Positions 50,425-60,084 of a DNA stretch of 64,000 nt are shown here, piece by piece. The stretch comes from Sepioteuthis lessoniana. Lineage: Eukaryota; Mollusca; Cephalopoda; Myopsida; Loliginidae. The stretch is from the NCBI GenBank assembly GCA_963585895.1, contig OY757934.1, forward strand, positions 33,360,712-33,424,711, in the 5' to 3' direction. Each line of letters starts with the position of its first letter. Within the stretch, counting starts at the first letter, position 1. A program made the translations under genes and the position numbers. The notes beneath the pieces are model-generated. The model made no database searches and was not told the DNA's origin. It saw nothing but the letters and a program-made list of their open reading frames with translations.

Positions 50425-50912
50425 ATTGGTTGGTTGGATTTTATGGTATATCAACCCTTGTTGGTTATTCAATGCCAAATTCTGTTTTTATATGATTTGT
50501 AAGAAGAATAGTTTGTAGGTAACTTTATTTTTAAATGAATTGTTAAAGCTCGTTTGTTTGCACACAGCTAAATGGCTTCAAGTATTGCTAACACAATTCT
50601 ATTTAATATTGATCATTTACTTGTACATAGTTAAATGGTTTCATGTATTCCTATGTAATATAAACAATTTGCACACAGCTGTATAGTTTCAAATAACTAA
50701 TGATAATAATCCTTAGTAAATTTGATGCATAAATGGGACCCTAACTGGTACTACCACCCTGGGTCAGAGTGGACCTGGGAGTAATGGCAATGAAAGGATA
50801 CTCCACAAAGCTTCAGGACTGAACCTCATCATCAGATGCTGTTTTTTTTGGGGGGGGGTCTTACCCCCTTTGTAGAGGTGTAATTGGCATATTTTACAGA
50901 CCCATCCAACAA
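50425..50912 (-). mobile_element. Minisatellite retroposon, copy E
   Basis: Opposite orientation: tail at 50427-50478, array 50480-50710, head (GAGTGGTACTACC..GTCCACTCTGACCC on the minus strand; GGTAAGACCCCCCCC) to about 50912. No clear target duplication seen. Confidence 0.8.
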
Positions 50913-52299
50913 GGTGATTTCTGTTTAAGAAATTAAAGATTACTTTTTAAAAAGTTTGTTCTTTAGCTTGTACAAATCCTATTTAAACATCTTTGTTTAA
51001 AGCTATCCCATTAAGAGAAAGGCTGTGAATGATCAGTATGTTAGGTTTTTAATAGCTTGTTTGATCTCTTCAAGCTTTAAATATCAGTCTTATAGTGTAT
51101 AGAAAAATAGTGTTTAGCCTGATTTATTGGACTTAGAGGTTTAAAGGTACACTTGAATTAAGATAAAACTTATTTCATATAAGCACTGTCTGGACTATGT
51201 GGTATACTAAGCCAAGCTCAGTAAATTTGTAACAGTTTTTATATATGAAAAACTAGTCGGGAGAAATTTAATGGAACCTTGTATTAATTTGCTTATTGTA
51301 TTATTGTTTTTGAATTCTTTATTTCTTGATAGTAAGTTTATTATTATTATTATTATATTCCATGTCAGTTCAACCAATCAAAAATAAAACTTTAAAGATT
51401 TTGATATATGTTGTAGATCTTATGGTCATAGAAAATCCTGAAAATTTTTAGTGAAAATTTCTTACAGTTCTCAAGATATTGCAAGTTGAAATTTTGCTGA
51501 ATCAGCATTTTTCACCAACAGACATTTCCATTTTTGAACTCATTGATCTCATGAAAACCATTATATCATCTGATCACTGTGGCCAAAAAAAAAAAAGGGT
51601 TTGTAAGGAAACTGGATGAATTTGGAAGCTTAATTTCAAACTCATCCTCACAAACTTTGAAAAAGATCTGTGCCACCATCCAATATCACATGAATCAGTC
51701 ATGTCTACTCTGAAAATCTGGAAATAAAAAAAGCTCATTTTATCAAAATTTTTGAGCATTGAGCTTCTTCGCAAATTTCTCTAAATGTGTAGACTTGAAA
51801 GCTAAGTATAATCTAACAATAAAAACAATGCTAAGGTAAGTAAACATATATTTAAGGAAATGTGATATAATTTACATTTACAGATTCAAAAACATAAGGC
51901 TTAAATTACTCCAGGTTCTGTAACTGGGTCCAGAGAAATTTCTTATATAACCCTAATACTTCTTAAAGAAATTTTAGTGTAAGTCATCAAATGTTACCCC
52001 ACCTCCCTAAGATTCCAATTTTGAAAAAGTGACATCTCCGAAAACTGACATGTGAGGTATGTTGAAAATTGGCTTAATATATCATGATAGATTTAATGAG
52101 GATTAATATTTCATCAGAAACTTTGGGTCAAAAATGCACCTTTTCTAAGACGTTCATAAAATAGTTGGCTCTACTTAAAATATCACCAAAGATTTTTTTT
52201 TTTGTGCTAAGAGTGAACTGCCAATCCACCCTAACCCACATGACAAATGTAACCCTGAAACTGAGTCACAAGTTTTTACCCTGCTTTACTTTTACATTG

Positions 52300-52434
52300 C
52301 TTCCGCACCTCTGGTGGTATAATGGTTAGCAAGCTAAACTAGCAAACCTTCACGAGTGAGTTCAAGTCTCATTAGGCGCCCCATTTATATGGCCTTCTGC
52401 CACATCTAAGCAAAAATAAAACTTTGTAAGTTAC
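52300..52434 (+). mobile_element. Short tRNA-derived SINE, type 5
   Basis: Starts CTTCCGCACCTCTGGTGG, with box A-like TGGTATAATGGTTAGCAAG and box B-like GAGTTCAAGTCTC, then about 50 bases of non-tRNA tail ending TTTGTAAGTTAC. Flanking duplication TACTTTTACATTG at 52287-52299 and 52435-52447. At 135 bp it is little more than a tRNA-like head. Confidence 0.82.
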
Positions 52435-52819
52435 TACTTTTACATTGTTTTATAATATATATATATAAACGATTAACGCAGGTCATCCTCTAGCAGTACC
52501 TTATGATACCAACAGATTTTGTTAGTTTTATGTCACAGTGTAGGAATACCAGATTCATGCAGATGCAGTTTCTGACTGATCTGGGAGCCTCTTGGTACAT
52601 TTCTGTTTATCTGCTGATGACAAGTCAACTTTTTACCAATCATTTTATTGACCTTGTATTAATGAATAATTAACTGTACCTGCAGAAATTACACTTGGTA
52701 TAAAATTTCTTATTTTCTTATCTTTGATACTTATATTTAAATTTTAAGTCTTCTTATGTTATCATGAGATCAGAATCATGATGTGTCACTTTTTTTTATT
52801 TTTTATTTTTTTACTGCAT

Positions 52820-53170
52820 TGAAAAATTTATAATATCTTATATTCAAGAATATCTTCGAAAAGTTAAGTCTGTGATATATTTTTCTGATAGCTTTTCAGG
52901 CCAATATAAAAACTTCCTGGATTTATGTTTCCATGAAAATGATTTTGGCCTGGATACTGAATGGAGCTTTTTCACAACAAGTTATGGAAAGTCTACATAT
53001 GATGGCATTGGTGGCACTACTAAAAAACTTACTACAAATGAAAACTTCAAGTGAACCACTACAAATCAAATCCTAACTGTTGAGTAATTGTTTCATTTCC
53101 TTCAAGAAACAAAGAATATCATCTATTTTTTGCTATGTATTAAAGAATTAAAAGCCATAAGAAAAAATTT
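52820..53170 (+). pseudogene. Transposon-associated gene fragment (YFSDxxSxQYKN family)
   Basis: The plus strand reads IYFSDSFSGQYKNFLDLCFH, ENDFGLDTEWSFFTTSYGKS, TYDGIGGTTKKLT, then after a stop TTTNQILTV. This matches, from memory, a family of uncharacterised proteins abundant in invertebrate genomes with YFSDG..QYKN..NLCHHE.DFG..AEW.FFATSHGK..CDGIGGTVKR. It is presumed to be the transposase-like product of a DNA transposon, consistent with the flanking inverted repeats. Stops break the frame after about 60 codons. Confidence 0.6.
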
Positions 53171-53557
53171 GTTCATTATATTTGCTGATGGATGCATAGT
53201 CCCTGAAACAAGGTCTTTTTACCTTATATTTCTTAAAGATGGCACTACTATAATCTAAGATTTAATCATGATCAAACCACAAAAAAATTTAATGTTTCAT
53301 GTCAGGCAGCATCTTCATATCTAGAACCTTCCATTATAATTATGGAGTATATAGTTTGCATCTATGATAGTTTTTAGTGGGTTGGTCTAATTTTTTAAAT
53401 TGACTCGGCACAAAATAATTAAAAAATACTGTTTTTACATCCTCATGGATGAGAAAATTCTTTTTTCTGCTCAAGACACAAGGACATATACTAGGTTCCT
53501 AATAAAATTGTGCAGTCTTTCAATTCAAGCCACAACTTCAGAATGTATGTATGTAAA

Positions 53558-53845
53558 GTTGGCAACTGTAGTCGAGGGCGATCAGAAGGCTCCCTTTTCA
53601 ATAGCTACTACACCAAGGTGTAGGGGAGGGCGCTACTCCTTTCCTTGGATTGCTCCACTTTACTCTTGATATGTACCTTATATTGCTGAGTGTTAAGCAT
53701 GGAGGTATCAAGTATCATTTTTAAAGTCTTTGGTATGATGCGACCTGGGATTGAACTCAGGTCTTCCAGACCATTGGTGAACACTTTACCCACTTAGCTA
53801 TTAAAAAGGGAGCTTTCTGGTCGCGCTCGACTATGGTTGCCAACT
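53558..53845 (-). mobile_element. tRNA-derived SINE, type 2, fold-back form
   Basis: Body as in 35894-36147 (box B in the reverse complement of CTGGGATTGAACTCAGG). The first 43 bases (AGTTGGCAACTGTAGTCGAG..) and the last 43 (..CTCGACTATGGTTGCCAACT) are inverted copies of the family tail. So the tail stands at both ends, giving a MITE-like outline. ATGTATGTA occurs on both sides and may be the target duplication. Confidence 0.78.
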
Positions 53846-53964
53846 TACTATAGGATGTATGTACTGCCTTCAAAATGATAAATATGATGATATAGAGAAC
53901 TGGACTTAGAGAATGAATGATTCTTAGTTTTTTTACAAACTAAATTCAAAGTTTATTTTGGCAA

Positions 53965-54279
53965 TTTTATAATTTGATGTTACGTTGAAGTTATAAAGTC
54001 TATAATGTTGCCATTAGAGACAACTGATAAATATACAGCTATTTTAAGCAATTTTTTAAAAATCTTAAATTTTATAATTTGATGTTACGTTGAAGTTATA
54101 AAGTCTATAATGTTGCCATTAGAGACAACTGATAAATATACAGCTATTTTAAGCAATTTTTTAAAAATCTTAAATTTTATAATTTGATGTTACGTTGAAG
54201 TTATAAAGTCTATAATGTTGCCATTAGAGACAACTGATAAATATACAGCTATTTTAAGCAATTTTTTAAAAATCTTAAA
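53965..54279 (+). repeat. Three tandem copies of a 105-bp unit
   Basis: Units start at 53965, 54070 and 54175 (TTTTATAATTTGATGTTACG) and look identical by eye over their whole length. There is no reading frame of note. The identity implies recent amplification. Confidence 0.97.
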
Positions 54280-56104
54280 TTTTGCTTAAAAGATAATAAT
54301 TATTAATCAAGATATTTGTTCATCTTTTTTCTCTTTAAGCTTTTAAAATCTTGATCAGGGAAATGTTGATGCTATATAGGAAATTTTGCTTTTGTACTAA
54401 ATTTGCATTAAAAAAAATTTTTTCCAGTATATATTTAAACAGCCATCAAAATTGAAATAAAAAAAGAATGTTGTTAAAACTTAGGGAATGAATTCCCCAA
54501 ATACCATGTAATTTTTTGTTATCTTCATCACCTTTTGTGCAATGAGTCAATATTAAATCATAATTACCATGAATCAGAATTTCTAAGGAAAAAAATCTAA
54601 GAGGTCTAGAATTGAGAGACAGTTAATGAAACCTATTGCTATTTATTCCATGAATACTCTAGTTTTCAAATGTTGTGTCACCTTTTGCTACTTTTAGGGG
54701 CAGAATATGATATTTCTCAATTTTTCCCATGTGGTCAGTTGCCTAAAAAAATTTTTTTATTTTTTTGCTAGAAAACTACTAATAGCTACTTTTTGGTTAC
54801 TCCCTGTAAAATTCTAAAGGAATATTTGGATTCCTTGACTAGAAATTTATAAGGCTATCAAATTTATTAATTTCTGGTCAGTAGATCAAGTGATATAAGA
54901 GTTTTCATGAGATCAATGAGTTTGAAAATGGGAATCTGTTGGTGAAAAATGATGACTTAGCAAAATTTCAATTTGCAATATCTTGAGAACTAAGAAATTT
55001 TCTCTAAAATTTTTTGGATTTTCTAAGAACTGTCAGATCTACAACATATATCAAAATGAACAAAATCTATCATGGTGGATTACATTTTTTTGGTGGGAAG
55101 GGGGATGAATTGCCATGGAATGACCCTTATGTTACATAAATATCATTTTGTGTATGTTTACATAATTGTGTGTTATATTTCCTGAAAATAATTTCACAGT
55201 TTATTGCAGTTTATAAATACTTTCTTCAGTAGTTTTTCTTTGCATTAGAATAATTTTCTTTTGATTTTACTATGAACAAAACCAATATTTGTTTGCCAGG
55301 TTAGTGTTGCCAACTTAGAATAAAGTCTTGGCTGCTAAAAAGTATTATTTGTAATGGGTTACATCTAACTTTATGTATACTCGCTATAACAAGCAACCTA
55401 AAACATTCACTAAATGGGAAATTGTACTTAAATCATTTTAGGGCTGATTAATTTTAAAATTTTACTTATTAAATTTTTATTAGTTTCTCAAAGCAATTAT
55501 CTTTCCAAATATCATTCAAATGTTTGAAATATCACACAAACAAAAGTTTAGTTTAATATAATCATAATTACAGTTTGCATACTTCAGCAATTTTCAAATA
55601 CAATTTAGAGAGTAAGGTACATGTTAATTTTTTACTATTTCTTTCAGTCATTATAATCATTGTTTTTATTCTTTTTCAGTGAAAAGAGACATTGAATATG
55701 CTTGTATATAGCTAATAAAAGTTAAAAATCTAATATCTTTAACTTTGAAACCTTGTGGATGTTTTAGTTTTGTACTTTTCTGATTCTCTGTTTGTATGTA
55801 TGCTTGCACTGTCTGTAATATCAGCAGATATAAGTATAATTTTTTATCCATCAAGCTCTTTAGGACACAAAGTAGATGTGTTTGTTTTTAGAGTTCCTGT
55901 ATTCAAATGCAAAATATTATACAGGATCTTTCTCAGTACCTTTCATAGAATACTCTTTCGGTCATTATTAATTGATTTAACAATTCTGAATTGAATATTT
56001 ACTAGGTTAATTCAAGCATAAATGGGTGAAAAAAAGTTGGAGGTTGAAGTAGTTAGAGATAAATGTGACATGTTGAAAAACATCATAAAAGAGGATGATT
56101 ACCA

Positions 56105-56417
56105 AATCAAAACACTTATGCTAAACTGAATTGTTTGAAATGGAACTGTTTTTGACATTGAAACTCTACTTACACTAAACTGAATTGTTATATATAGAAC
56201 TGTTTTGACATTTTACTGTGTGTAAACAAAATCTGTACTTATACTAAACTGAATTAGCTCTGTTTGAATAAACTGAATAGTTTGAAATAGAAATGTTTTT
56301 GACAAACTCTGTACTCATGCTAAACTGAATTGTTTGAAATAGAACTATTTGAATAAAAATGGGTTTGGTATTAAATAACCTACAAAGGTTGATATGCCAT
56401 AAAACCCAACCAACCAG
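56105..56417 (+). mobile_element. Minisatellite retroposon, copy F (5'-truncated)
   Basis: Begins inside the array (ACTTATGCTAAACTGAATTG) and ends with a well-preserved tail at 56363-56417 and (CCAA)n. No head. Consistent with LINE-type 5' truncation. Confidence 0.85.
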
Positions 56418-58265
56418 ATCCAAACTTAGCCCAAAGTTTGCTGAAAGATCAACAACCTGAAATATCACATTGATAATGGGGGGGGGGGGTCAACTTATAA
56501 TTCTACTTCATTTAAAAAGCCTTAGCTGAACAATCTAGAAGAAATTTTACAAGGTGTTTTTCAAAACCTAATGTGTGCATATTGTATTAAAGAACTGACT
56601 TATATGATATTCTATCTACAATCCTTTATATATAGTAGACCATTTCTTAGACATGGCCAAAACAATTTTTTCATCCAGAACAGGGAAGCTATTTTTAACA
56701 AGAATTTCAGTCTATCCAATAGCAAACTTATTATTATCAAGGTTGATTAAACTGGTCTTTTGAACAATCATTTACAGAAATGGTTTGCTTTTGTTTAATA
56801 TAAAATTCATTTGTTTTGCCTTTTTCTTGTTTTTTTTTTTATATATTAAGATTATTTGCACAAAAATGACACACCATCCCTTTTCTTAAACATTTTCTTT
56901 TAAGAAAAAATGTTTCTGGTCATTTATAAAAAGAAATAATGCAAAAATACATTTGCTTACACAAAATCTCTGTGAGATTTTTCAGTTTTCAGTAGGGAGG
57001 ATAATAATGATTAGAATCTGGAACTTTTCATGTAATATACATACAAAAATATATTTAAATTTGTTTGGTATTTTTCTGACAAGCTTATGCTCTGAAGTAA
57101 CTTTATTGTGCTGTGCCCTTGAAGAGAAGATATGTATTGGTTAAATGCTACAACTTCAAAAAAAAAATCCTGATGCCAGAGTAAAACTTCAAATAACTTA
57201 CAATACTTTAGTAGTTTTTTTCACATCTGAATATTATTGATATGCATTGATATAATATTTTTAAAAAATAAATAAATCATGGTGAGAACATAAAACCTAA
57301 GAGACATCAAAATGATTATATGGTCATTATTAAAACCCATTCCTTTTTTTACTTGTCTTTGGCAACTAATTTCACATTTCATTTTTTATAACTCTCTTAT
57401 GCCATTTGCTCCATACTTAGCCTCTTTAAACATCCAGTGTATATTATAGTGTCACAACTATGTAAGACCAGTAACAATAAATTGTATTTAAAATTCTGCC
57501 CTTTTAATATTCTGTTCATTTCAGACAGAAAATAAAGTTGTTGGACAGTATATAAAAATTATCACTCTTCAAACCATGATTTTTGAATATCTATTTTCAA
57601 TTCTTTGTATCATTTTGTCATCAACTTGTAAAATTGTATCAGGATGGTAATTGCTACCTGGAATTTTATCTTTTATTCTATTTTTCTTTCCGATGTAAAT
57701 GCCTTCTCACTTTAAATATGTAAATGGGTCAATGAATGCTAAATAGTTAGCTGCTGCTGCTGCTTATACAATCTGAATTTTAGCTTTACAATTTGGTGCA
57801 TCAATCAGCTTTTGCATACATAATATCTTAGATATCATTGTTGTAACATTGTTATTAATATATATGTGATGTAAGTACTTTAATAATTTCTTTCTTTTGA
57901 TTGTAATTTCCTATATCCTATTTTAAAATGTATCAAAAAAAGGGGAAAATTTATTTTAATAATTGATGTCTGTATTAAAATGATAATAATACACTCATAT
58001 TGTTAAATCCTAAAGATTGCTTGTGATCATTTTGTACTTATGCTTTAGATAAGTATTTTTATCATGTAGAAGGGAAAAAAGTAATAGAATTAGGGATGGT
58101 AATTAATTATATTAGTTAATTATTTTATTGGTTTTAATAAATTGTGAGTTGCAGTGTAGGTCACATTGAAAGGTCGTACGTGTGCCCATGCCACAACTAG
58201 ATGTCAGCTTATGTCAAAATAGGGATTTGTTTTGAAATCGGCTGAATGACATTAAAATGAATATT

Positions 58266-58267
<2 letters not shown>

Positions 58268-58301
<34 letters not shown>
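58268..58301 (+). repeat. (TA)n microsatellite
   Basis: About 16 TA units. Confidence 0.95.
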
Positions 58302-58302
<1 letters not shown>

Positions 58303-58390
58303 AGCTGTTTTAACGATGACATGTTTATGGAAAGTTTTTAGTAATTATGTAAGCTGTAATAAAGAGAAATATTATAGTATATAAACAGGG

Positions 58391-58685
58391 AGGTGCCCGT
58401 GGTGTAATGGTTATCGTCGTAGGAAATGGACACGGCAACACGAGTTCAAATCCTGGACGAGGCTGATTGCATTTCAGATAGAACTAATACCCTTGGGAAA
58501 GGTATGAATCCAATTATTCTCCCTCCGGCTATAGGTAAATAGTAGGACAGACTGGGTTCTTCAGCCTTGGTGAGGCAACTAGTCTAGGAGAAGGAAAACT
58601 CTGAATTCAAACCTGCTAAAACTCAGCTTAAAAATTGACCATGTGTCATATCCTTCCTGAGTGGAGGGGTTGGTAAATATGATAA
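58391..58685 (+). mobile_element. tRNA-derived SINE, type 3
   Basis: Head TGGTGTAATGGTTATCG and CGAGTTCAAATCC, body and tail as at 24123-24415. Exact 13-bp duplication TATATAAACAGGG at 58378-58390 and 58686-58698. Confidence 0.92.
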
Positions 58686-59386
58686 TATATAAACAGGGTG
58701 ATTTAATGGTCGGGTTGGTCAGAGAGGGTTTCAGTTGGTTGGACAGTTTCCAGTCCAGAGATGAGACGAGCAGTCCTTTGGTGGTGAGGAAAAGCAAAGT
58801 CAGTATTTTGAACGTTCATCTCCCACGAATGAGACTCTTAGCATTTCTAATGAACACTAGTAATACCTATCACTCTATCTCTCTTGGGTTCATTGACAAC
58901 TATGTGAAATGTTGCAGACTAATAAATATTCATATCTAAAGAAACGAAAGCGCTTTGTACTTTGTGTGATATAACAGCTATTCATTTTGGGTCTTGTAAG
59001 GTAACATGTTGTTTATATTTACATGTGAAGTGTTACCCTCATGATATTTATGGTCTCATAATGTTACAAAAACAGTTGGAAAAGCTGCATTATATCAAAA
59101 CTTTGTTATATCTTTAATGAAACATATTCAAAGTTTGTGGAGGGGGAGCAAAAATAAATAATACTCCAAGGTGTATTTAAAAACTGCAATGCAAGACAAT
59201 GTAAATTTTTGTTTGTTTTTTGGTTTGTTCGTTTTTTTCCTGAAAATTATTTAGTGTGAGGAACAACTCAAAAATACCATCAGAATTAACTAGAAATCTG
59301 GATAGTTTGAGAATTAAATCATTAAAGGAAAACACTTATAATAGTATTTTAAAAATTTTTCTTTTCATTTTTTTTCTTTTTTTCAG

Positions 59387-59449
59387 AAACCTAGGCCTAG
59401 TCCAGAGAAGTTTGTACGGCCAGGAAATGTACCCCAGGACAAAACTTGA
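59387..59449 (+). CDS. CCDC6: CCDC6 terminal coding exon
   Basis: A strong acceptor (TTTCTTTTTTTCAG) precedes 20 codons, KPRPSPEKFVRPGNVPQDKT, and a TGA at 59447-59449. The frame is phase 0, matching both donors of exon six. Human CCDC6 has [21 protein letters not shown] here; the SPxKFxRP core is shared. The human protein then continues with a long proline-rich tail, whereas this one stops after about 9 more residues. The short match and the 39-kb gap make this the least certain exon after the first. Confidence 0.72.
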   Translation, partial: KPRPSPEKFVRPGNVPQDKT

Positions 59450-59635
59450 TGGTAATCTACCCTACCTTCATGGGAGCGACACCCTAATCATCAACCCAGC
59501 TTTGTCTGTCTTTCTGTGTATGCAAGCATGTATGTTGGAACTATTTGTGTGAATATCTGATTGCATGTAGACAATCCTGTTATTGTTTACATGTTAGTGT
59601 ATGTCTGTATGCTAGCACCTCTTAAAACATACACA

Positions 59636-59651
59636 CTCACACACACATTCA

Positions 59652-59686
<35 letters not shown>
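59636..59686 (+). repeat. (CA)n microsatellite in 3' UTR
   Basis: CA-rich run, partly interrupted by CTCT; creates spurious cysteine/valine-rich frames on the minus strand. Confidence 0.95.
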
Positions 59687-59688
<2 letters not shown>

Positions 59689-59937
59689 TGGCAGTATCTC
59701 TCTTCTCTTTTTTTCTGTATAGTGTGGCGTAGTGATATATACCTTTCTGCCTTTGTCTATACAGGTGTATACCTCACCTTGCTGGGTAGGTGCCAGCCTG
59801 TATAGGACCATGCTCTACACCCCTCTCCCTATAATCCCTTCCCTCCCACCGTTTATCATTCACCAAAATGCCAACTTGTCTCTCTGGTGATCTGAAAGTA
59901 CCCAACCCCCAGAAACTGCCTTTAGAGGCTGGGGGAA

Positions 59938-59943
59938 AATAAA
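59938..59943 (+). promoter_or_regulatory. Candidate poly(A) signal
   Basis: AATAAA 489 bases after the CCDC6 stop, at the end of the less AT-rich stretch. Confidence 0.4.
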
Positions 59944-60000
59944 AGATGCTTGCCCAGAAAAGTAAGGCTTCATCTGCTCCTGTTGTAAAAAATATTAAGA

Positions 60001-60041
60001 TTATTAATAATAATAATATAATAATAATAATAATAATAAAT
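60001..60041 (+). repeat. (TAA)n microsatellite
   Basis: ATT/ATA-type trinucleotide run; contains incidental AATAAA. Confidence 0.9.
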
Positions 60042-60078
60042 GTAAAAAATACAAAAAGAAATGTTTTACCCACGCCTT

Positions 60079-60084
60079 AATAAA
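60079..60084 (+). promoter_or_regulatory. Candidate poly(A) signal
   Basis: AATAAA followed within 70 bases by a T-rich region. One of several in AT-rich sequence, so weak. Confidence 0.35.

Larger units (their letters stand above)
51395..55068. mobile_element. Probable decayed DNA transposon bounded by long inverted repeats
   Basis: About 180 bases at 51395-51580 recur in inverted orientation at about 54885-55068: GATATATGTTGTAGATCT, TCTCAAGATATTGCAA, TTTTTCACCAACAGA and CTCATTGATCTCATGAAAAC are all present on both sides. Between them is a fragment of a transposon-associated gene (52820-53170) and later insertions (SINEs at 52300 and 53558, tandem repeat at 53965). The superfamily is not recognised. 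The outer ends were not defined. Confidence 0.6.
20248..59386 (+). other. CCDC6 last intron, about 39 kb
   Basis: Runs from either exon-six donor to TTTCTTTTTTTCAG at 59386. It holds most of the window's mobile elements, listed separately. Gene-free stretches where I see only AT-rich, unremarkable sequence are about 20430-22200, 27030-28560, 33230-35880, 36160-40680, 41250-42420, 43340-45150, 48660-49210, 50915-51390, 55075-56100, 56420-58260 and 58700-59380. A further cassette exon could hide here; none with family similarity was found. Confidence 0.75.
1..60084 (+). other. CCDC6: CCDC6-like transcription unit (5' end outside window)
   Basis: Seven exons on the plus strand join into one frame (765 coding bases including the stop) that follows the order of the conserved half of human CCDC6: the end of the coiled-coil block, the [13 protein letters not shown] region, the SPPSPRD segment, a second coiled coil, and a Ser/Pro-rich tail. 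The match is to the human protein as I remember it, not a search. CCDC6 (Pfam DUF2046 family) is a cytosolic and nuclear coiled-coil protein linked in vertebrates to DNA-damage checkpoint signalling and PP4 phosphatase control, and is a RET fusion partner in thyroid cancer. The right limit is set at a candidate poly(A) signal and is uncertain. The N-terminal exons and promoter lie to the left of the window. Confidence 0.85.
59450..60084 (+). other. CCDC6 3' UTR (right limit uncertain)
   Basis: Non-coding sequence after the stop with a (CA)n tract (59636-59686) and a notably less AT-rich stretch at about 59740-59980. Open frames on the minus strand here are low-complexity or unsupported. The UTR may extend well past 60084. 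Confidence 0.55.

Noticed and set aside
53558..53845. Classical DNA-transposon MITE
   Set aside because: The inner sequence is a tRNA-derived SINE and the inverted ends are that SINE's own tail, so a fold-back SINE is the simpler reading.
54107..54200. CRISPR-like array at the 105-bp tandem repeat
   Set aside because: Only three units, no separate spacers, whole units identical, and a eukaryotic intron context.
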